In this document: piece after piece, positions 52,001-64,000 of the stretch
How positions within the stretch are numbered: the first letter of the stretch is position 1
How the letters are laid out: the number at the start of each line of letters is the position of its first letter
Assembly (NCBI GenBank): GCA_014898415.1
Contig: RCTD01000004.1
Location: 1,549,001 to 1,613,000 of the forward strand
DNA: 64,000 nt
Origin: Stromatinia cepivora
Lineage: Eukaryota > Ascomycota > Leotiomycetes > Helotiales > Sclerotiniaceae
Reading direction: 5' to 3'
Notes under the pieces: model-generated
What the model saw: only the letters and a program-made list of their open reading frames with translations
Told to the model about the DNA's origin: nothing
Database searches by the model: none
Made by a program: the position numbers and the translations under genes

Positions 52001-52849
52001 TTTTCTATAAGATTCTTCAATTAAAACACCCCGATTTTATATTAAGAGATTATTGATATATAAAGTATACATTGATTGTATTTGAGTAAATGTAATGCGA
52101 TTTTGTACAAATGGAACAAGATATCCCGGTATAACTAGAATAGTGAACTGAAGAGTATTATAATAATAGGGAATAAGCTTTCTACCACCAATCGGGAGAA
52201 TAGAATTTTGATTTGGTTAGGTCAAAGTATTCATAGTATTGTATAATTGAAAAGCCTTATTGTACAAAGAATCAACATATTACGAATAATGTAAGTTTTA
52301 CAATAAATATAGGGTAAGATTTTAATATAATCAATTGCTCTATAACTGATATGAAACATATATTTTCAGGAGTTCGACAAATACGATCTTCAGTAGCTTT
52401 ATAGTCGTTAGTATAATCCCGAAATCAGAAATATCGGCTGAGCCGATCGAGAAATATATACGGGATGGAAAACTTTTGTTTCGATGAAATTGAAGGATAT
52501 AAATATTGGGTGTTTGATTGATTTGGGGAAAGAATTCATTACATTCGTTTGAATAGAAAATGGGTACAAGAATCGAATTAAACAATTAGATAGCTATTTG
52601 TGTTTTAATAATCAGTTTGATTTATACATATGATATTTTATACGAAAAAGAAAATTAAGTCTATATTGGAATATATGATTGACAAAATATATAATATTAT
52701 CATATATTTCCTTTATATCGTAAATAGGATAACAGCGTTTATATAGATTAGTAGAACCTTATTATACAAAGGGGTTAGACAGAATAATAGAATCATCTTT
52801 ACCCCATACGTGTTTTGTGTATACACCCCCTTACGAAGTCTGTCCAACA
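46022..52849 (+). mobile_element. Ty1/Copia element nested in the Gypsy element
   Basis: LTRs 46022-46207 and 52664-52849 (186 bp each; TGTTGGAACA...CTGTCCAACA). The differences I checked between them are transitions, with the right copy mostly decayed at CA/TG sites. The target duplication TAATC is perfect (46017-46021, 52850-52854). Total 6,828 bp. Coding order on plus is Gag, protease/integrase, RT, RNase H, the Copia order. Confidence 0.93.
46680..51555 (+). pseudogene. Copia Gag-Pol remnant of the nested element
   Basis: Read through stops: a Gag zinc knuckle at 47877-47925 (CFIYKQPGC, then a stop where Trp is expected, then STNHTKKE); the integrase zinc and core region at about 48690-48970 (HCQLYTKSPGHFKFIIKDN, then ILDIFYIKGKPVLYIIDEA); the RT second half at about 50465-50760 (YGIVEAGIHWWAIYWKYY, then FGIIGMQIDNTFILANKQF); and RNase H at about 51035-51553 (FVDGFFANNKDLNSQIGFVI, with stops, then WINGFDNIADAIIKANP). 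In RT, TDDT has become IDNT. All frames are broken by TAA/TAG/TGA at former Gln and Trp codons. Confidence 0.88.
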
Positions 52850-53742
52850 TAATCATTGTATAGAGATCTTATAATTATAATAATGGTTCGGAAGAAGCAA
52901 TTGAATTGTTGGGAGTATTGGTTTTATATATTGGAATCTTCTCTTTATTAGTCTTCTTTTTTCCAATGATAATATTATCCAATTCTATATTTATATTTTT
53001 TTCAAAAGATTGTTGAAATAATTGAGGAAAAGGAAAGGGTTCTTTAGAATATATTTTCAAAGATTCGGAGTGTATAAAAGAAGGAATTCGTTGTATTATG
53101 AAAGTGATGGTATATTTCTAAAAGGGTTTATATCTTCATTGATTAGATCGAAATAGATCTTTTTCTTTTGAATATAATGTTTATAAAAGTTCATTTAAAA
53201 AGATATTATTAAAATGAAGTATTATTTGAAAGACTATTAAATAGCTAAACATTTGTAAATGAATTGTAGATAATGTAATATACAAAAACTATAATAAAGT
53301 TGAATAAACAAGATCAATTATATTCTTTAGAATCTATAATTAAAGAATTATAACTTATAAAAAGCAATTAGATATATATACACAAATACCCATTTGTAGA
53401 TTATAGGATTGTGCGTATACATTATTAAGGTTATCATTTTATTATACTAAATCGTATAATTCGTAATGCATACATATGGATGATCAGCTCATAAATTGAT
53501 ATGGGAGATAAGAGGTATCACGTGGTTAGCCTCCTGTGGTTCACGATTCGTGACACAAGGAGCTTTTAATAATGTAATACAATAATTGAATAATTTGAGT
53601 ATCTTTTAGAATTAAAAGTTATAGATCGAAAGATAGAATTATATAACTATATATATATAAGCCGAAAGCTCACTTAGCCTATTTGGGGAATGCTGTATTC
53701 CGATTAGGGCTCAAATCGATTACATTGTACGTATATGTAACA

Positions 53743-55010
53743 AATATAATAATATATCCGATTTGCAAAAATAGATCTCGATTGTTAACGAATGATATAT
53801 TTATGAATACTATTAATTTTAATGAATCGAAATCGAATAATACGAATTTCAATCCTTTAATTAGATTATTCATTTACCATTAGATTATTTTATTTATTAG
53901 TTTTATATTTTTCTTCTTAGAATTGATAATTTGAATAATAAAAGAAAAAGCAAATAATACTTTTAATTAATATATTATTGAAATATAAACTTTTTTGTAT
54001 ATTAAACAATATATTAGTCTTTTAAGATTATACTTTTTTAAATTTTACTTTTTGTATTATAAATATCGATTAATTATATTTTGATGAATTATAAATTTGT
54101 ATATTGTTTTTTTTATTAATATAAATAGAACCATCGTTTATTTAAATAATAATGGTTTTATTAAATTTGAAAAAAATTCTTGAGTGATAATATTTCTCGA
54201 TCTTTTGTAAGAAACTTTATATTTTCGAATTCTTTTTGTTCTTTATTTGCAAATACTTTATTAATTATAATAATTATATCATCTATTTGAAATCCTATTA
54301 ATCCAAATACTTTGTTTTCCTATTTAGTATATATTAAACAAGGATCATAAATTGATTGAATCATTTAAAGTACAATGAAATAATAATTATAATAAATACC
54401 AAACTAATAATTTCCGATCTTTAATATACTATATAATAATTTGATCATTTGTAATAATATCCTCTTTGAAAATCCTATTTCCTTGAATAATAAAATATAA
54501 AATAATCATATTAAATTAAATATTGTTTATATATAGACCTAAATAATATCCTTAATATATAAGTTTATTCATATAATTAATTACAAAATGATTATAATAC
54601 TTAATATTAAATATTGATCTATTCATTAAATCATAAATAATTATATTAATACTATTCTCTTTTCTATATTATTCTATACCTGAACTATAAACCTTAATTT
54701 TAAAAATACCTTTTCAATACCTTTATTCTTGATTTTATCAATGAATCTTGATTTGAATATCTATATACCTTTTAATATATCTATTTATTATATAATTTCG
54801 AATATACTATTTTCTATTAAACCATTAATTTCTCCCCCCCCCCAACCCTTTATAAATTAATAAATTTTAAAGTATATCGAATATTAATAAATTTTCATCG
54901 AAAATATCAATAATGTTTTCTTCTTCATCGTCTTGAAAATAGATAATTATATCTGATATTTCTATTATATTTTCAATAAAATATATTATTATAATTTCAA
55001 TCGATATTAT
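53743..55010. repeat. AT-rich RIP-like sequence, element unidentified
   Basis: No domain readable. A homopolymer run of C lies near 54833-54843. Confidence 0.5.
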
Positions 55011-55213
55011 TGTCGGAATATGAATCACGTGCATGGTAAGGATGGTAAGGATCACGTGCGCACTAGTGCTCGCACTAGTGCCTCGGCATGCACCATTATA
55101 TAGATCTTCACCCTCTATAGATTCTAGCTCTCTAGGCAAATCAAAACGTATTAACAAAGAGTTCTATACGTTCGTTGATAAGCTTCACTTCCCCGTGTAC
55201 AGTTGTCCCGACA
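55011..55213 (+). mobile_element. Solo LTR (203 bp), well preserved
   Basis: TGTCGGAATATG...TTGTCCCGACA with 5-bp duplication ATTAT on both sides (55006-55010, 55214-55218). Its GC content is clearly above its surroundings and CACGTG and CACTAGTG strings survive, so it is younger than, or less RIP-affected than, the copy at 33187-33409. Confidence 0.88.
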
Positions 55214-57940
55214 ATTATATTTGTTATATTATATAATATTTCTATTAATAAAATGATTATTTAAAGAATACCAGAATTAATCTTCACTATATTTTTTAAA
55301 ATAATCTTATATTTCTTTAAAAAAATGATTTCGAAATCCTTTAAGAATATTTCCTAAAGAATTTATTCTATCACAATAGATTCTTTTTATATAATAAATT
55401 CTATTAATATTATTATTTCGATTATATAAATTTCACCTTCGATTTGTAATAATATAAATAATCCTATTCATTCGATAATTCGATTATTTCCTTCTCTTTA
55501 TATTTATACCTTTGAATTGATTAGTAACTTGTGAATTAGAGTTATATTTGAGTTATTCCGTTAGTTCAGTGTATTTATTGTTTATCTTTCAGTTCGAAGC
55601 TTTTTAGTCTTGTTATTTGCTTTTTTGATTATATTGAATCATTATTGAATATTGAATATCAATAAATTGAATTCATATATTCATAAATATATTTCGAATA
55701 TTAAAAGAATAAATACAATTCTATTAAGATCAACGATATCATTAATTACTTTCATTATCATTTACAATATTAATTCTTTTATTATTTTAATTTCTTGAAT
55801 TCTTCCTCGATGATATTATATATATATCGAATAATTTGATAATAATATTCGATCATTTTAATCGATCAATAGATTTCAATAAATATACTTTTTATAATAA
55901 TTACTATTATTTCAATATATTATTTGAATTCTTTATTTATAAATTTTTTTCCAATATTATAAATAATATAATCTGATAAATCTAAATATATATACATTCA
56001 ATATATTCTCAATTTATCTTATATATATTTTGCATTAATATTATCAAATTATTATATTACTTGAAATCTGATTTCTTTATTGATAATATATAATATTGAT
56101 TTATTATTGATATATATAATATCGATTATAATCGAATAATTGAATTCAATATTATTGTAAAGATTGAATTTGAATCTATTTAGGGATTTTCTGTATTTTT
56201 GATAATATTCATAGGATTTCATAAATTTTTCAAGATTTCCTTAAACAATATTTATATAATTTGTATATCAAAGGATTCGATAAAATCTATTTGCAAATGA
56301 ATAACCGAAACGATAATATAATTTTCATATTTTCGATTTGATTAAATAATAATCGTTTATATCGATAGATATTTATATGAATTATTGGATCTTTATATTC
56401 TAAAATAATATTATATATTTGAATTTACGAATATAAGAATATTTTGTAATTGATGATATGAATATATCAATAATGTTATTATAATATATTCCAAATCGAT
56501 CTATATTTTATAATAATAATAAAAATAATATTTCAGATTCTATAATATAGAATTCAATAAATCTTAGAAGTAGATTCAATTGAATCGATCCGATTGATTC
56601 AATTTTTCTGATTCTGAATATCATTTTTGCGATTCCTGCTTTATCTGTATTCAATTTGGTATTTTTGATATTCTTTTGATATTTTTGATATTGTTTGAAT
56701 TCTATTATAAATTATTAAGATATTCTTATATTGATAATAATACCCTGGAATTCTTTGTTATTGTATTTTAAGAAAAAAGCTTTATATTCTTCGATTTTAT
56801 TAGTTAATTCATTAATAAATCTAATCAAAGTATATATTGTTATTTTATCGAATAGATTCATTATAATCTCTTTTCCATTAATTAATCTATAAAATAAAAT
56901 TCAAATATACTCTGAATTATTATTTTTTATATCCTTCTTTGAATCGTTTTGAATATATATTACAAATTCTTTATTAATATCGATATTCAATAAAATTCCT
57001 TTATATTCGATAATATATTATTCGAAATATAATTCGAATTCTTTATCATTACCTTTGAATAATTCTTTATATTTATATTTCGATTCAATTCGTTCAACTT
57101 TTATATATTTATTTAATTAATAATTTTCTTTTTTATAAACAAAATATCTTCCAATCTTTTTTAATTGAATAAAAAATCATTGATTAAATTTATATTCATA
57201 ATTATTCCTGAAATTCTTTTAATTATATATTCGATCTATATAAAATGTTTTATTTTCGTTTGAATATAATTTTTTATATATAGAAATAGAATTTTATAGA
57301 TCTTCGATAAATCTGATTACAGATTTTGAAAATCGATAGTATATTTGGCTATATATTGATATATAATTATATATATTGAATATCTTTTTTTTGGATATAT
57401 ATAATTATTTGAAATTCTTTTAATAAACCTTTTTAGAAATAATAAAGTTTGATAATCATAATATCCAAATATTCTATTATTGATTTTTCGGGGTTTTATA
57501 CAATAATTATTTTGAACATTATATAATCTTATTTTTTTTATAAATCCATATTAATATCTTTATCTTTTGAAGAATATTTTCATTATTTCGCAAATACCCT
57601 TCATTATATTTAAGATATAATTGAGATTCGAATAATAAAATACAAAAACTTCCTCCTTGAATATTATTGAAAATACTTTTATATAAAGATTTAGATAAAT
57701 ATCGATTCTTTTATAATAATTAAAAAAGATAATATATTTATAATCGAAATTATCATCCTGATTAATATATTTATTAATATTATTATAAAATTTCTTAAGA
57801 TTTCCGAGATCACAATTGATATTATTGTTTTATATATAATCGGATAATTTGTCTTTATAATTTCCTGAATTGTTTTTTCCTTTATTATTAAATAAATCTT
57901 TTCCTTTTCTATTGTTTTTACAAAAATATATATAAATATT
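55214..57940. repeat. AT-rich RIP-like sequence, element unidentified
   Basis: 2.7 kb with no readable protein on either strand. Dense AATATT, TCGAAT and TGATAT-type strings fit old RIP-affected transposon DNA. Confidence 0.5.
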
Positions 57941-58131
57941 TGTGAGAATCACAGCAAAGAATCGGCTAATATTTGAATAACAATAGGTTTGGGTTTAGAA
58001 TCAAAACTTTTCATTACTTTTTCTAATTGTATTGAAGAATTCTCCCTCTATATAGGTGAAAACTCTTCAAACTAGTGTATAATTCGGCCTGCTTTCGGCT
58101 AACCCTCGTTTCGTAGTTGAGGTTCGTAACA
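57941..58131 (-). mobile_element. Solo LTR of the 192-bp family
   Basis: Reverse complement of the LTRs at 33579-33770 and 37363-37554, 191 bp, bounded by TGTGAGAATC and GTTCGTAACA, with the perfect duplication ATATT (57936-57940, 58132-58136). No second LTR is near, so it is a recombination product. Confidence 0.9.
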
Positions 58132-58523
58132 ATATTATCCTAATTTGTATTATCTATTTTGCGATTATATTCGAAGTGTTTATTATTATTTAAGGGTTTT
58201 CTATCATCAAATGATTTATTTAATAATCTTTTATTATCAATAGGTTTTTTTTTATTCAATAATTTTTCATCTTTAGATAATATATTATTATTATATAATA
58301 ATTATAATAATACTGAATATTATTTTCATTTTGAGTTTTGATATTTATTATATAAGAATTCCTTGAATATATAAGATCTCGATTTCTTATTCAATTATAA
58401 TAATTGAATTCCTTTATATTATATTAGAGGTAATTGTTTTGTATTTATTTATATAAATTATTCTTTTCTTTAAAGATTAGATAAAGGTATTAAATCTTCG
58501 AAGATAATATTCAAATATATATT
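58132..58523. other. AT-rich spacer
   Basis: No feature seen. Confidence 0.4.
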
Positions 58524-61500
58524 TGTCACGGAAAGCCCTGTGATCCCCTGTATCTTATAAAGGATTAAAGCGTATACTTTCCAATCGGAATGAAGGATCT
58601 ACTAGCCTTTACCAATCTATCAATTTGATAAAATGATCTTGATATATTAATAAACAAAGATCTAATCTAATTAAGATATATATCAACTAGATAATTATTC
58701 ATTTGTTTTATATATATAGCTCTTGATTTATATAATCAAAGACAAATCATTCAATTCTTTTATTCTATTAATTATATATACTATCTATTCCCTGATTCTT
58801 GAAAATGCTTTGTAATTATATTATCCTGTAATAATTATAAGTTTGGCAGCTTTTAAATCTATATAATTTTCTATCCAATGATTATTAAGTATTTAAAAGA
58901 TCATTTTTAAAATATCATTTCTATTTCATTTATAATTCAATATTTGTATCAATTCAGTTATCTTTATTTAATATAACAAAAGATCAAAACGATCTTCTTT
59001 TTATAATCTGTATTCAATGATTAGAGTAATATTTATATTTGAAAAATAAATATCAAATTCAAGGAATCTGGGATTTAATCAATTCAGAGAACGATTTGTT
59101 TATTTCTATATCAACGATATCCATTTCAAATTTCGATTTGAAGAGTGAATTTATTCATATTTAGATCGATTAATTTTCAATTAAACCATCTGTTTTATCT
59201 TCTATTATCAATCTTCAAGCTAAATATAATCAAAAGAAATAAATTCAATACCAAAAGGAATTCTCGGAATATTTTGTAATAATCTAATTCAGAAAAAATA
59301 CTAATAAAAATACAAAGATGAAAGATTTTGATGATAATATATCAGGATCCATTCCTAATAGATTCATTATTTTACTCCCAATTATCTTCTAAGAAATCTT
59401 TTCCGAACTTGTTTTTCTCCAATTGGAGTATCGATATCGATAACAAGAATATATATAGAATTACAAAACTTTTCGGGATATTTATGAATAAATCGAATTG
59501 TTAATTGATCAAATATATCTTATAAAGCTATCCATTCTCAATCAAAATACTACAACTCTTTCATTTAAGATAATCATCAATATATTCAAAAGGAAATTCG
59601 CATCTATAATAACTACTACCAAGTTTACAGTATTACAAGAATATCGGTCCATTCTAATACAAACCTCGCTTAACAAAACCGATTTTGTCAAATAGCATAG
59701 AAATTGAATTATAGTCTACATTAAAGTTCTTATATACAAGATTATTGAGGTACAGGATAAAATCGTTATTAATACTTTTCTACAAATTATTGATATCAGG
59801 ATACTCTTAATCTAAATAAATATTATAATTATATAAATCGAGATAAATAATCAATTCGGATTATCTAATCTCTTATTCAAACAATTCGGAAACATTTTTA
59901 AAGGATTAATCTTCTAAGATTCTATTTCTTCAAAAGTTAAAGAAGGAGTATATTTTATATTTATCTTTTTTCAAAATAATAATAAATTTAAAAAGAATAA
60001 GAAAAGTATCAATTTTAGAAATAATCAAGGGATCAAAAAAATCTAGGAATATCCTTGCAGAATTGAATCTAAATAGAACAATGGAATTAATCATAATTAT
60101 ACTATTTATAATTGCAAAGCTATAAAGTTAGTATTTATTGGAAGAACCAATCCATCGCTTAAAAGAGTATTCAATGAAAATGAACTACAAATAATTAAGG
60201 ATCGAGTAAGATTGCATTTATAAAAGTAATTTCATCCTGATTGAATCAAAAAGAAATAAATGAAAAGTTTTATTGATCCTTTAAGATCTTCAATCAACAC
60301 TATTATCTTGGATACTCGATACAATCAATTAAGGATATACTTTATAATAATGAAAATATATTATCTATCTAATAATATTTTGTTTGATAATTGTGATATT
60401 ATATATATCATAAACGATATATCTTTATTAGATGATTATCAATATCGATTATCCGATTCCAATAATTTTATAAAAATAAGTATTTCCAATTTCCAAATTC
60501 TAGAATACAAAGTTCATATTATCAAAGGGATTATCAAAAAAGAAGATTACCTTAATAATAATCTGATCTTAAACGATATAGTATTTATCTTTGACTTTTA
60601 TATCAATATCATTTCGGAAACTCGATTAAAAAAAACTAATCTATAATTCTCAAAATATAATTATATTCTTTGTAAAGGAGATCATATAAATAATATAATA
60701 ATTACTTAATGCATTTATATTAAAAATCTTGTATTCTTAGAATACAAATCATTTTTTATTTATTTAAGTACTTTTTTATTTATTCTTATAAATAATCCTT
60801 TTATAATATATCTAATAATAAATAGAAAAATAAATAAAGTATTCTATCGTTTTTATAATCCATCTTTCCTAAAAGAAAATACAAATAAAATATAATATAA
60901 ATATTCTGAGTATTTGGAAAAGGAAGTTTTTGAATATTTAATATTTGTAATATAAAATATTAAAATAAAAGATATTATTCGTTCTAATTATACTGATTGT
61001 ATTTATATTTATATAAAATAAATCATTTCTTATATTTCAAATGATTATCAATCACCTCAATCTTTTTATAAAATCCAATAAGATCTTTTTGATTTCGATA
61101 AAAAGTATAATAATATATTATAACTCTTATTGATCAAAGAAATATATTATAACAAGATCTTTTTATATTCAATTTATTACAAAATATATAACAAAGTATT
61201 TATAATCATTCAAAACTTTATAATCTAGATTTATTATAAATACAGCCTAATAATTGTAATAATTAAACAAAATAATAATATATTTATTATTGGAATTATA
61301 GGAGCAATATTATTTGAGAAATGGATCAAACAAAAAAACATCGAATTCGAATTATCCCTATTTTATATATATAAACTCAATAAAGGATCAGAATATATAG
61401 AACAAGAAATAATCACAAAACAGATAAAAATATAGATTATAATGGGTTTACTGAATAAATTATAGATGGAAATAATATAAACTGCTATTTATTTATATAA

Positions 61501-63421
61501 TATAAATCCTTTGAAAGCCAAATCCTTCAAATCGCCCAATAAAGTGTTCGATATATAATTCTGTGATTATTTTTGCAAAGATAATCCTTTGCTTATAAAG
61601 AAAATATCTAATGATCTTTGTTCTAATTGGAATAGAATCTACAAGTATAAATACCGAATTTACTTTTTGAATAAAAACAGAGAAATTGGAATTAATAGGA
61701 AATAGTACAAAATCAATCTTCGAATATATATTGAGTATTTAATGAGCTATATCTCAGATATACTGATCTACTATATATAGATATCTAAGTTCAATAAAAT
61801 TATTATTATTCAAAATATAATATTCAATAAGGAATTCATTTATTATATAGATTTTATTAATCGAATAATCGATATTCATATTACAGAAAAGCTTAAATAG
61901 TTTGTTAAAGCTTTTGATTTATAAGATCATATCGAAATAGACGGAATAATTATTCAAAATGAAGATAATCATAAAGATTTCATTTATTTATTTATTTTTA
62001 TAAATCGAAAAACCCTTGATTCATCTATTAAGTGTATTTTAGATCTATTGCTTACAAACGAACTGGTTTTGGAAATAAATGTAGATCTGAAGGGTGATAA
62101 TAGGAATAAAGAAATCGATCTAGGATTATTTAATCTATTTAATCTTTCAGATAATAAAGATAAAACATACAATAAAGATATATAAATATCGATCGATTCT
62201 TTTATTAAAGAAATTAAAGAAACCGATTCTTTCATTGAGGAGTAACCACATCTTGTAAATAAAAATGTTAGCATTGTTCAAAAAAATACCTATAACAATA
62301 ATACAGATCCCGATTTCATCGAATATATTGATATAAGGAATATAGAATATAAACCTATTGATCATATTATCGATATTCTTTGTAATATATATAAAAATAA
62401 TTCAAAAACTGTTTCAATTAATCAACCTCAATATTCCAAAAGGAAGTATATATATTAGAATAATCAATCAGAATATTCTATAAAGGAAATCCAATTATTA
62501 TAAAGACTATTATACTTTATATATTCATTTGATCGATTTATAAAAAACTTACAGATTTATAATTTCGAATAAATATTTAAAAAAACTTATATTATAAAGA
62601 TTGAAATATCCAGGGCTCAAATCAATCCATCTGAGTTTCAATCATACAACTACTATTCGGAGTCATCTCTCTTCCAGAAATCACCTGATTCTTATATCCC
62701 AAAGCAATTAATACATATATAAAGGCAATTACATATATAACAATATCATTAAGAAAGCAATCTCAATATTGAATCCTATATAGGAATTATTATATCTCAA
62801 AGAATAAATTCAATAGAATTATTCCATTTAAACAACTTTCATTTTATATTCTGATTTAATCAATAAAGAATAAATAATATAAAGGAATATTCTCAATTTG
62901 TAACAATTCATAATATAATCATTATTGAAATTAAAGCAAAACCATTATTGCCTTTCATCTAATCTACAATCAATAGATTACAAACAATATCATTTCCTTG
63001 AATTCATATATTTGCAATTCCAAAGTTATCTCATTTTTATCATTAATTAGAAGATCATTAAATAAGATATTAATTTAAACAAAACTGCAATCTTAAGATT
63101 AATAATCTTAAGATTAGAAAAACCTAGTATAAAATCGATTCTGGATCGGAACCTACAAAATTGATTTCTCTTTAATGAATATTTATATATAAATATAATA
63201 ATCAAAATTTAATTATTTATTATCGTTTATATTTAATAATACAAAAAGATCTTTAGATTAAAAATACTATTGAAACTATTTATATTATTATATTAACAAA
63301 TCGATCATTCCGAATCGTAATAACAATTATTGCTAAATACAATCTCGAAACAAAGCAATACAATATAATCAATACCTTTATCAATACTTTATATAATCCT
63401 TTCAATATCTCAATTATATAT
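58524..63421 (+). mobile_element. Truncated Ty1/Copia element, second family
   Basis: TGTCACGG at 58524 may be the start of its LTR. A RIP-altered primer-binding site (ATTATAAGTTT, 58834-58844) matches GTTATGAGCCC of the copy at 63494. Gag begins near 59060 (GIWDLINSEN). A 128-codon frame at 60260-60646 resembles the protease/pre-integrase region (IINDISLLDDYQYRLSDSN, ending INIISETRLKKT). The integrase is at 61295-61560 (KQKNIEFELSLFYIYK, then AIYLYNINPLKAKSFKSPNK). No RT or RNase H follows before a second copy begins at 63422, so the 3' part is missing. Confidence 0.7.
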
Positions 63422-64000
63422 TGTCACGGGAAATGATTACTATATCAACCCAATTAACCATTCGTCAAGAGTGGCGTCACTTTTGGTGTGATAGTTATGA
63501 GCCCGGTAGTCTTTAAATCTATGCAACTTCCTATCCGGTGATTACTAAGTATTCAAGGGATTATTCTTAAAATATTATTCTTACCTTATTTATAATTCAA
63601 TATTCATATCAATTCAATTATCTTTATTCAATATAGTAAAAAATCAAAACAATCTTTTTTTTATAATTTATACTCAATAACTAGAGTGGTATTTATACTT
63701 GAAAAATAAATGTTAAGTTTAAGGAATCTGGGATTCAATTAATCCAAAGAACGATCTATTTATTTCTATATCAGCAATATTTATTCCAAACTTCGATTTG
63801 ATGAATAAATCTATCTATATTTAAATCGATTAGCTTTTAATTAAATTATTTGTTTTATCTTTTGTTATCGATTTTTAAATCAAATATAATCAAAAGAAAT
63901 AAATTCAATATCAAAAGGAATTCTCGGAATATTTTGTAGTGATTCAATTTAAGGAAGATATTAATAAAGATACAAAGATGAAAGATTCTGATAATAATAT
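63422..64000 (+). mobile_element. Second copy of the same Copia family, runs off the window
   Basis: 63494-64000 matches 58834-59340 without gaps over 507 bp, mostly with transitions. It starts with GTTATGAGCCC (63494-63504), complementary to the initiator-tRNA-Met anticodon arm as in half-tRNA-primed Copia elements. TGTCACGGG at 63422 is a possible LTR start but leaves room for only about 70 bp of LTR. Confidence 0.7.

Larger units (their letters stand above)
39678..53555 (-). mobile_element. Ty3/Gypsy element, minus strand, hosting a Copia element
   Basis: LTRs 39678-39959 and 53274-53555 (282 bp each; TGTGACGCA...TCGTGACA) differ by transitions and are flanked by the perfect duplication CAAGG (39673-39677, 53556-53560). 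AGAGGGGGGTAG (minus reading of 39960-39971) next to the left LTR is the polypurine tract, placing the element on the minus strand in agreement with its reverse transcriptase. Without the inserted Copia element it is about 7.05 kb, a normal Gypsy size. Degenerate A/T-rich GACCAAATT repeats lie at 40080-40360. Confidence 0.92.
38049..53742. mobile_element. Small LTR element hosting a nested Gypsy element
   Basis: LTRs 38049-38218 and 53573-53742 (170 bp each; start TGTGACACAACGG, left end ATGTAATA, right end ATGTAACA) are flanked by the perfect 5-bp duplication AATAT (38044-38048, 53743-53747). Removing the inserted Gypsy element leaves only about 1.8 kb, with a 1.47-kb interior (38219-39677 and 53561-53572) in which I recognise no retroviral domain. 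It is therefore non-autonomous or an old deletion derivative. Orientation is unclear. Confidence 0.85.

Noticed and set aside
58834..64000. The 507-bp direct repeats as the two LTRs of one element
   Set aside because: Both copies contain the primer-binding site and the start of Gag, so they are internal 5' regions of two insertions.

Overview
The window looks like nuclear DNA of a filamentous ascomycete. Genes carry many short introns (about 47-80 nt, GTRNGT...YAG, with CTRAC-like branch points). Gene-bearing DNA of moderate GC alternates with very AT-rich blocks in which transposon copies differ almost only by C-to-T and G-to-A changes, the pattern of repeat-induced point mutation (RIP). A Leotiomycete of the Sclerotiniaceae type would fit, but this is inferred from style and not from a species marker. 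No tRNA, rRNA or CRISPR structure was found.

Layout. 1-20 kb is ordinary gene space: a heme-domain/cytochrome b561 membrane protein (2398-3762), a bifunctional HMP-P kinase/thiaminase of thiamine salvage (4887-7177, 12 exons), a DBP2/p68-type DEAD-box RNA helicase with a long late intron (7701-10351), an unrecognised seven-exon alpha-helical protein (13447-14699, minus), a GC-rich secreted actin-like-ATPase-like gene with an in-frame stop (15318-16628, minus), a broken secreted-protein gene (17499-18092) and a GNAT acetyltransferase (18939-19550). 20-32 kb holds the most notable content: two clear UstYa/DUF3328-type membrane proteins (23224-24286 and 24984-25782), a third membrane protein with HxxHC motifs (19968-20888), and, beyond an AT-rich island, a five-exon secretory precursor (30706-31842) carrying 24 copies of a short Tyr-containing core peptide, mostly separated by Lys-Arg. 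That combination is the signature of a fungal dikaritin-type RiPP pathway (the ustiloxin/phomopsin/asperipin class). The core here (EPELSYVNS) is not one I recognise. The inferred logic is secretion of the precursor, Kex2-type cleavage at KR, and oxidative cyclisation of the Tyr-containing core by the UstYa-type proteins.

From 32.2 kb to the end I see no intact host gene. It is a transposon graveyard with an NLR-type TPR relic at its edge. Boundaries can be read from matching LTR pairs and perfect 5-bp target-site duplications. A triple nest runs 38049-53742 (small LTR element) > 39678-53555 (Ty3/Gypsy, minus) > 46022-52849 (Ty1/Copia, plus). A double nest runs 33579-37554 > 34574-36249 (a Gag-only element). 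There are also three solo LTRs and a second Copia family at 58.8-64 kb. All transposon reading frames are riddled with stops.
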